Source: Streptomyces sp. NBC_01451
GTDB taxonomy: Bacteria; Actinomycetota; Actinomycetes; Streptomycetales; Streptomycetaceae
NCBI RefSeq assembly: GCF_036227485.1
Contig: NZ_CP109479.1
Span: forward strand, 9,114,001-9,178,000
Direction: 5' to 3'
DNA: 64,000 nt
Position 1 is the stretch's first letter. Every line of letters starts with the position of its first letter. The notes under the pieces were generated by a model. That model was not told the origin of the DNA and did no database searches. It saw only the letters and a program-made list of their open reading frames with translations. This document shows positions 59,545 through 64,000 of the stretch, piece after piece. The position numbers were made by a program, and so were the translations under genes.

Positions 59545-60385
59545 ATTCGACGAGGACCAGCGGATGCTGCAACGCGTGGTCCGCGAGACGGTGGCCAGGT
59601 CGCGGGCGCTGTCCGAAGAACAACTCTGGTCCACCTACCTGGAGTTGGGGTGGCTGGAGGCTCCTCCGGTGGAGTTGGCGATCATTCTGGAGGAGCTGGG
59701 GTACGCCGCCGATCCGACGCCGTTCCTGGCCACCGCCACCTGGTTCGCGCCGCTGGCCGGACGGCTGCCGAACGGCTCGGGGACGGCGGTCTTCGACGGC
59801 GTCGGGGAGTTCGTCCTCGACGCGGACCGGGCGGACGAGATCGCGCTGCTCACCCCGGACGGTGTGGTCGTCCGCAGTGGTGCCGACGTACGCGCCGAGC
59901 GGGTCGCCGTCTTCGACCCGACGATCCATGTCGCCCGGGTCGACCACCCCGAACTGGTCGCCGGTGTACCGGAGCTGGCGTTGATGGGGCTGGCGATCTC
60001 CACCGTCGGCAGCTGTCGGCGCATCCTCGACCTGGTGGTCGCGCACGTGAAACAGCGCCGACAGTTCGGGGTGCCCATCGGGTCCTTCCAGGCGGTGAAG
60101 CACAAGGCCGCCGACATGTACGTCGCGATCGAACGGGCCCGGGCGCTCGCCCTCTACTCGGCTCTCACCATCGCCGAGGACGACAGGCAACGCGCGAGGG
60201 CGGCGGCGATGGCCAAGGCGGCGGCGGGGGAGTGCCAACGGCTCTGTTTCCAGAGCGGGTTCCAGTTGTTCGGCGCGATGGGCTACACCTGGGAGAACGA
60301 GCTCCAGATCCACCTCAAACGGGCCAAGGCCGGTGACCTGCTGCTGGGGACGGCGGCCGTGCACAGGAAGGCGCTGCTGGTATGA
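59534..60385 (+). CDS. Short acyl-CoA dehydrogenase subunit (heterotetramer type)
   Basis: At 283 residues this is about 100 shorter than usual. It has the N-terminal helical domain (FEFDEDQRMLQRVVRETVAR) and the C-terminal helical domain (KQRRQFGVPIGSFQAVKHKA, FQLFGAMGYTWENELQIHLK), but only a shrunken middle beta domain. Such short subunits pair with a full partner in the alpha2beta2 steroid-type enzymes of mycobacteria. The next gene, overlapping by 4 bp, is the likely partner. Confidence 0.88.
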   Translation: MEFEFDEDQRMLQRVVRETVARSRALSEEQLWSTYLELGWLEAPPVELAIILEELGYAADPTPFLATATWFAPLAGRLPNGSGTAVFDGVGEFVLDADRADEIALLTPDGVVVRSGADVRAERVAVFDPTIHVARVDHPELVAGVPELALMGLAISTVGSCRRILDLVVAHVKQRRQFGVPIGSFQAVKHKAADMYVAIERARALALYSALTIAEDDRQRARAAAMAKAAAGECQRLCFQSGFQLFGAMGYTWENELQIHLKRAKAGDLLLGTAAVHRKALLV

Positions 60386-61530
60386 GACTCGCCGCCGATC
60401 CCGGCATCGAGAAGTTCCGGGCCGAGTTCGCCGCCTTCCTCGACGCCAACCTGCCCACCGCAGAGGAGGCCGTACCGCGTGCGAAGTCGAGCGCGGACGT
60501 GCCCCCATGGGCGCGAACGTGGCAGCGGAAACTGTTCGACGCCGGCTGGCTGGTGCCCGGAAACCCGCCCGAGTACGGCGGGCGCAACGCCACCCTGCCC
60601 CAACTGCTCGCCCACGCCGAGGAGATGTCCCGGCGCCGCATCTACCACAGCTTCAATCCGCAGGGCGTCGGCATCATCGCGGCCTCGATCCTGAGCTTCG
60701 GCACCGACGAGCAGAAGCGTCGGTGGGCGGCGCCCATCCTGCGCGCGGAGCTGACGGCCGCCCTCGGGATGAGCGAGCCGGGCGCCGGGTCCGACCTCGC
60801 CGGGCTGCGTACCCGCGCGGCCCTGGAGGGCGACCACTTCGTCGTCAACGGGCAGAAGGTGTGGACCTCCGGCGCCCATGACGCGGACGTGCTGCTCACG
60901 TTCGTCCGCACCGACCCGGAGGCGCCCAAGCACAGGGGGATCAGCGTGCTGCTCGTCCCCACCGACACGGACGGCGTGGTCAGACGTCCCTTCGGATCCA
61001 TCGCGGCTCCCGACGACTTCGACTTCAACGAGGTGTTCTTCACCGACGTCCGGGTGCCGAAGGAGAACCTGATCGGCCCGCTGAACGAGGGCTGGAAGGT
61101 GGCCAACGGCTCGCTCGGCCATGAGCGGACCCTGCTGTGGCTGAGCTACGCCGAGCGGCTGGAGGACCTGATCCGGGACGCGCCGAGCGACGAGGAGTGG
61201 TACGCCACGCTCCTCATGGACTTCCAGGCGCTGAAGCTGCTGGGCTACCGCCAGCTCGGCGCCGACCGCAACCCGGCCGAGGTGTCCGTGCTGAAGCTGT
61301 TCGGCTCGGAGGCCGTGCAGAACGCCACCCTGCGCGCCCTTGAGGCGCACGGCACCGGTGCCCTGCGCCACCCCGTCCCGACGGCACCGCACTTCCACAT
61401 GAACATGGAGGTGTTCTCCGCCAGCTGGTTCGAACGGTACGCGCGCAGCTTCGGCGGGACCATCGCCGGCGGCACCTCCGAGATCCAGCGCAACATCATC
61501 GCCGAGCGCATCCTCGGCCTGCCCAGATAG
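60382..61530 (+). CDS. Acyl-CoA dehydrogenase, partner subunit
   Basis: The 382-residue enzyme shows GNPPEYGGRNATLPQLLAHA, LGMSEPGAGSDLAGLRTRAA, FVVNGQKVWTSGAHDADVLL, and C-terminal FGGTIAGGTSEIQRNIIAER. It is of the FadE branch found in steroid and branched-acid pathways, and its start overlaps the short subunit (ATGA), so a complex is likely. ATG 60382 begins LAADPGIEKFRAEFAAFL. Confidence 0.92.
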   Translation: MRLAADPGIEKFRAEFAAFLDANLPTAEEAVPRAKSSADVPPWARTWQRKLFDAGWLVPGNPPEYGGRNATLPQLLAHAEEMSRRRIYHSFNPQGVGIIAASILSFGTDEQKRRWAAPILRAELTAALGMSEPGAGSDLAGLRTRAALEGDHFVVNGQKVWTSGAHDADVLLTFVRTDPEAPKHRGISVLLVPTDTDGVVRRPFGSIAAPDDFDFNEVFFTDVRVPKENLIGPLNEGWKVANGSLGHERTLLWLSYAERLEDLIRDAPSDEEWYATLLMDFQALKLLGYRQLGADRNPAEVSVLKLFGSEAVQNATLRALEAHGTGALRHPVPTAPHFHMNMEVFSASWFERYARSFGGTIAGGTSEIQRNIIAERILGLPR

Positions 61531-61557
61531 CCGCCGGGACCGACAAGGAGCACGCGG

Positions 61558-62349
61558 ATGGACCAGATTCTGTACGAGGTCAAGGACCGGGTCGCGGTCA
61601 TCACGCTCAACCGGCCCGAGGCCGCCAACGCCCAGACGATGTCGCTCCTCGACGATCTGGACGGCGCGTGGAGCCGGGCGGCGGCCGACGAGGACGTACG
61701 CGTCGTCGTGCTGCGCGGCAACGGGCGGCACTTCTCCGCGGGGCACGATCTGAAGGACCGCTGGCCGGGGCCGAAGGAGATCACCCTGGAGTGGATCTAC
61801 AACGCGGAGACCCGCCGGTATCTGGAGTACACCCTGCGCTGGCGCAACATCCCCAAACCGTCGATCGCCGCGGTGCAGGGCAAGTGCATCGCGGGCGGGC
61901 TCATGCTCTGCTGGCCCTGCGATCTCATCGTGGCCGCCGAGAACGCCGAGTTCTCCGACCCCGTCGTGCACATGGGCATCGGAGGTGTCGAATACCACGG
62001 TCACACCTGGGAGTTGGGCGCCCGCAAGGCGAAGGAGATCCTCTTCACCGGGCGGGCCGTCACGGCGGCAGAGGCGGAGCGGGTCGGCATGGTCAACCAG
62101 GTCGTCCCGCTCGACGAACTCGACGCGGCCACCATGGAGTTGGCCGACCGTATCGCCCAGATGCCGGCCTTCGGGCTGCGCCAGGCCAAGCGGGCCGTCA
62201 ACCAGAGCCTGGACGTGCAGGGCTTCTACGCGGCCATCCAGTCGGTGTTCGACATCCATGAGACGGGGCACGGGAACGCGCTGAGCGTGAGCGGGTATCC
62301 GGTGCTGACCCGGCTGGAGGGCATGAAGGAGCACATCAAGGGCCAGTAG
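61558..62349 (+). CDS. Enoyl-CoA hydratase
   Basis: The 263-residue crotonase-fold protein shows TLNRPEAANAQTMSLLDDLD, GRHFSAGHDLKDRWPG, AVQGKCIAGGLMLCWPCDLI, and VHMGIGGVEYHGHTWELGAR. The last segment is distinctive of a subgroup beside acyl-CoA dehydrogenases in actinobacteria. It should hydrate the enoyl-CoA made upstream. AAGGAG precedes ATG 61558. It is the last gene before a perfect 16-bp-stem terminator. Confidence 0.92.
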   Translation: MDQILYEVKDRVAVITLNRPEAANAQTMSLLDDLDGAWSRAAADEDVRVVVLRGNGRHFSAGHDLKDRWPGPKEITLEWIYNAETRRYLEYTLRWRNIPKPSIAAVQGKCIAGGLMLCWPCDLIVAAENAEFSDPVVHMGIGGVEYHGHTWELGARKAKEILFTGRAVTAAEAERVGMVNQVVPLDELDAATMELADRIAQMPAFGLRQAKRAVNQSLDVQGFYAAIQSVFDIHETGHGNALSVSGYPVLTRLEGMKEHIKGQ

Positions 62350-62387
62350 ACGAGCGGGAGTCGGGGTTCGCGGCGGCGGACGCGAGC

Positions 62388-62428
62388 GGGCCGCTCGGCG
62401 GGGGTGGGAGTACCCCGCCGAGCGGCCC
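62388..62428. terminator. Perfect 16-bp stem terminator between convergent genes
   Basis: GGGCCGCTCGGCGGGG (62388-62403) pairs perfectly with CCCCGCCGAGCGGCCC (62413-62428) across a 9-base loop. It lies 38 bp after the hydratase stop and 24 bp from the amidohydrolase stop, so it should act in both directions. Confidence 0.9.
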
Positions 62429-62452
62429 CTTCCGTACGGTTCGACCGGCCCG

Positions 62453-63679
62453 TCACCGCGGTTCGTCGCGGAAGACCTTGCCCCCCTTCATCACGAACCG
62501 CACGTCGGCCAGTACCGACATGTCGTCGAGTGGGTTGCCCGGTACGGCGATCAGGTCCGCGAGCAGGCCCTCCGCGACACGTCCGCGGTCGTCCGCGTCG
62601 ATCAGTTCGGCCGCGTTGACCGTCGCCGCCCGCAGTACCTCCAGCGGTTCCATGCCCCGCTCGACGAGCGCGACCATCTCCTGGGCGCCCCGTCCGTGCG
62701 GGATCGCCGGCGCGTCCGTGCCCACCGCGATACGGACTCCGGCTTTCGTGGCCCTGGCGACGACGGAGCGGGCGTGCGGGAACACCTCGGCGGCCTTGGC
62801 GCGCAGTTCGGGTGCGGCCCGGGACACGTCCATGCCGTCGATCAGCGCGGTGGTCGGGACGAGGAAGGTGCCGCGCTCCGCCATCAGCGCGATGGTCTCG
62901 TCGTCCAGCAGGAAACCGTGCTCGATGCAGTCGATGCCCACCTCCACCGCCGAGCGCACCGCGTCGGCCCCGTGGGTGTGCGCGGCGACCTTCAGTCCGC
63001 GCCGGTGGGCCTCGTCGACGATGGCCCGCAGCTCCGCGTCGGAGTAGTGCTGCGCGCCGGGGGTGCCCGTGTGGGACATGACACCCCCGGACGCGCAGAC
63101 CTTGATGAGCCGCGCCCCGTGCTTGATCTGGTACCGCACGGCCCGGCGCACCTCGTCGACCCCGTTGGCGACGCCCTCCTCCACGGAGAGCGGCATGATG
63201 CCGGGGGCCAGCGCACCGAACACGCTCGGGTCCAGATGACCGCCGGTCGGGGTGATGGCGTGCCCGGCGGGGACGATCCGGGGCCCCTCGATCCAGCCCG
63301 CGTCGACGGCCCTGGCGAGGGCGACGTCCAGCAGGTAGCCGCCGGTCTTCACGAACAGTCCGAGGTTCCTGACCGTGGTGAAGCCCGACCGGAGGGTACG
63401 CCGGGCGTTGCCCACGGCCCGCAGCATGCGCAGCGGCGGATCGTCCTGGACCATCGACAGGACCGGGGTCTCGCCCCGGCCGCCCATGAGGAGGTTGACC
63501 TCCATGTCCATCAGGCCGGGCAGCAGGGTGACGTCTCCGAGATCCAGTACGTCACCATCCGGTACGCCAGCCCCGGCACCGACCCGCGCGATGCGGTCGC
63601 CGTCCACATGGACGAGGCCCGGTTTCTCGAACTCCCCGGTCTCGACGTGCAGTACACGCGCGGCCCTGAGCGTGACCAC
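62453..63679 (-). CDS. Amidohydrolase-family protein with altered HxH motif
   Basis: The 408-residue TIM-barrel amidohydrolase keeps the Lys of HGARLIKVCASGGVMSHTG, His in KVAAHTHGADAV, His in DCIEHGFLL and Asp in VGTDAPAIPHG. The first metal motif, normally PGLIDxHxHL, reads PGLMDMEVNLLMGG, so both first-strand His residues are Glu and Asn. Close actinobacterial relatives, as I recall them, share this change, so it may be a subfamily trait with one metal. The substrate is unknown. GTG 63679 is 6 bp after the next minus-strand gene's stop. Confidence 0.88.
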   Translation of the reverse strand: MVTLRAARVLHVETGEFEKPGLVHVDGDRIARVGAGAGVPDGDVLDLGDVTLLPGLMDMEVNLLMGGRGETPVLSMVQDDPPLRMLRAVGNARRTLRSGFTTVRNLGLFVKTGGYLLDVALARAVDAGWIEGPRIVPAGHAITPTGGHLDPSVFGALAPGIMPLSVEEGVANGVDEVRRAVRYQIKHGARLIKVCASGGVMSHTGTPGAQHYSDAELRAIVDEAHRRGLKVAAHTHGADAVRSAVEVGIDCIEHGFLLDDETIALMAERGTFLVPTTALIDGMDVSRAAPELRAKAAEVFPHARSVVARATKAGVRIAVGTDAPAIPHGRGAQEMVALVERGMEPLEVLRAATVNAAELIDADDRGRVAEGLLADLIAVPGNPLDDMSVLADVRFVMKGGKVFRDEPR

Positions 63680-63685
63680 GGCCGG

Positions 63686-64000
63686 TCAGACCTTGGGTTC
63701 GACGACGAGGTCCATGTAGGCGGCCCCGCTGTCCGGCACCCGGGCCTGCTTCCACACCTCGACCGGGAACGAGACGTTCACCAGGGAGAACATCAGCAGA
63801 AGCAGATTCCGCTCGGGCTCCGGCAGTTCGTCCAGCGGGTAGTTGTCGAGGTGCTCGGACGCCTGTTCCAGGAGCGGGAACGCCACGTCGTAGAAGGCCT
63901 GCATCTCCTCCATGGAGCTGGCCAGCCGCTTGCTGTAGCGTTCCCGCTCGGTTTCGAGGACCCATGGGGTGAAGGGTTCGAGCGCCGCGAACTCACTGGG
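63686..64000 (-). CDS. Hypothetical protein, 5' end outside window
   Basis: The last 104 residues of a minus-strand gene run in from the right edge (PSEFAALEPFTPWVLETERE, LDELPEPERNLLLLMFSLVN, and VWKQARVPDSGAAYMDLVVE at the C-terminus). They are mainly helical and acidic, without a motif I can name. It sits 6 bp upstream of the amidohydrolase and is probably cotranscribed. ATG 63913 in the frame is internal, since the family-like sequence continues upstream of it. Confidence 0.7.
   Translation of the reverse strand, partial: PSEFAALEPFTPWVLETERERYSKRLASSMEEMQAFYDVAFPLLEQASEHLDNYPLDELPEPERNLLLLMFSLVNVSFPVEVWKQARVPDSGAAYMDLVVEPKV

Noticed and set aside
1..64000. CRISPR arrays, tRNA or rRNA genes, integrase or attachment sites, riboswitches
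   Set aside because: I looked on both strands for regular spaced repeats, cloverleaf-like sequences, recombinase motifs and common riboswitch cores, and saw none I could support.

Overview
The window is high-GC DNA with dense, mostly GTG/ATG-started genes, an SsgA-family sporulation protein, an NsdA-type HTH/TPR regulator, DUF397 and CGNR proteins, SPW-repeat and GlsB-type membrane proteins, and many convergent hairpin terminators without a U-tract. Together these point to a Streptomyces or close relative chromosome. I saw no tRNA, rRNA, CRISPR array, intact insertion sequence or replication origin.

Layout. (1) About 1-8.2 kb is a decayed accessory block. It holds a degenerate malic-enzyme-fold protein, a twice-frameshifted aldo/keto reductase remnant, an MFS transporter, a SnoaL-like/cupin ORF that looks frame-broken, an SDR whose catalytic Lys is Glu, a GH95 fucosidase C-terminal scrap bounded by 11-bp direct repeats, and a NarL-type two-component pair with a shortened kinase N-terminus and a frameshifted regulator C-terminus. 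(2) 8.2-15.7 kb holds a TetR regulator, an MpaB/DUF2236 oxygenase, a Ser/Thr kinase fused to eight kinesin-light-chain-type TPR units, a phytoene-desaturase-like FAD enzyme and a Tat-exported beta-lactamase-fold hydrolase. (3) 15.8-31.5 kb is a lipid/steroid-like acyl-CoA region: nitronate monooxygenase-like enzyme, three acyl-CoA synthetases, a penicillin-acylase-type Ntn hydrolase, an isochorismatase-fold hydrolase, a sulfatase, and an enoyl-CoA hydratase, double OB-fold, thiolase, thiolase operon. Two divergent promoters here carry the same TCTGAC-type inverted repeat. (4) 31.6-46.6 kb is mostly ordinary core content: DUF397, CGNR regulator, cell-wall amidase, phosphotransferase, NsdA-like regulator, PAS-PP2C phosphatase, SsgA-like protein, secreted tripeptidyl aminopeptidase, three GNATs and two small stress-type membrane proteins. 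(5) 46.7-53.4 kb is an organosulfur module: LysR regulator, a 27-codon Cys-containing leader peptide, then SfnG-, SsuE-, SfnB- and SsuD-like genes, with another flavin-dependent acyl-CoA dehydrogenase-fold enzyme facing them. (6) 53.5-64 kb is a second acyl-CoA catabolic cluster: aldehyde dehydrogenase, TetR, then a tightly overlapping operon of acyl-CoA dehydrogenase, APH-type phosphotransferase, quinone oxidoreductase, two unequal acyl-CoA dehydrogenases and enoyl-CoA hydratase, faced by an amidohydrolase.

How it works together. The two acyl-CoA regions look like beta-oxidation machinery for bulky or branched acids (steroid- or terpenoid-type side chains): FadD-like activation, paired dehydrogenases resembling heterotetrameric steroid enzymes, hydratases, and OB-fold/thiolase pairs. 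The substrate cannot be read from sequence. The TetR at 55.5-56.1 kb is flanked by two copies of a GAGAAY-N3-RTTCTC palindrome and is the best candidate regulator of the second cluster. The sulfur module should release sulfite from sulfones and sulfonates, with cysteine supply probably sensed by translation of the leader peptide. All assignments come from reading motifs and family resemblance; no database search was run.
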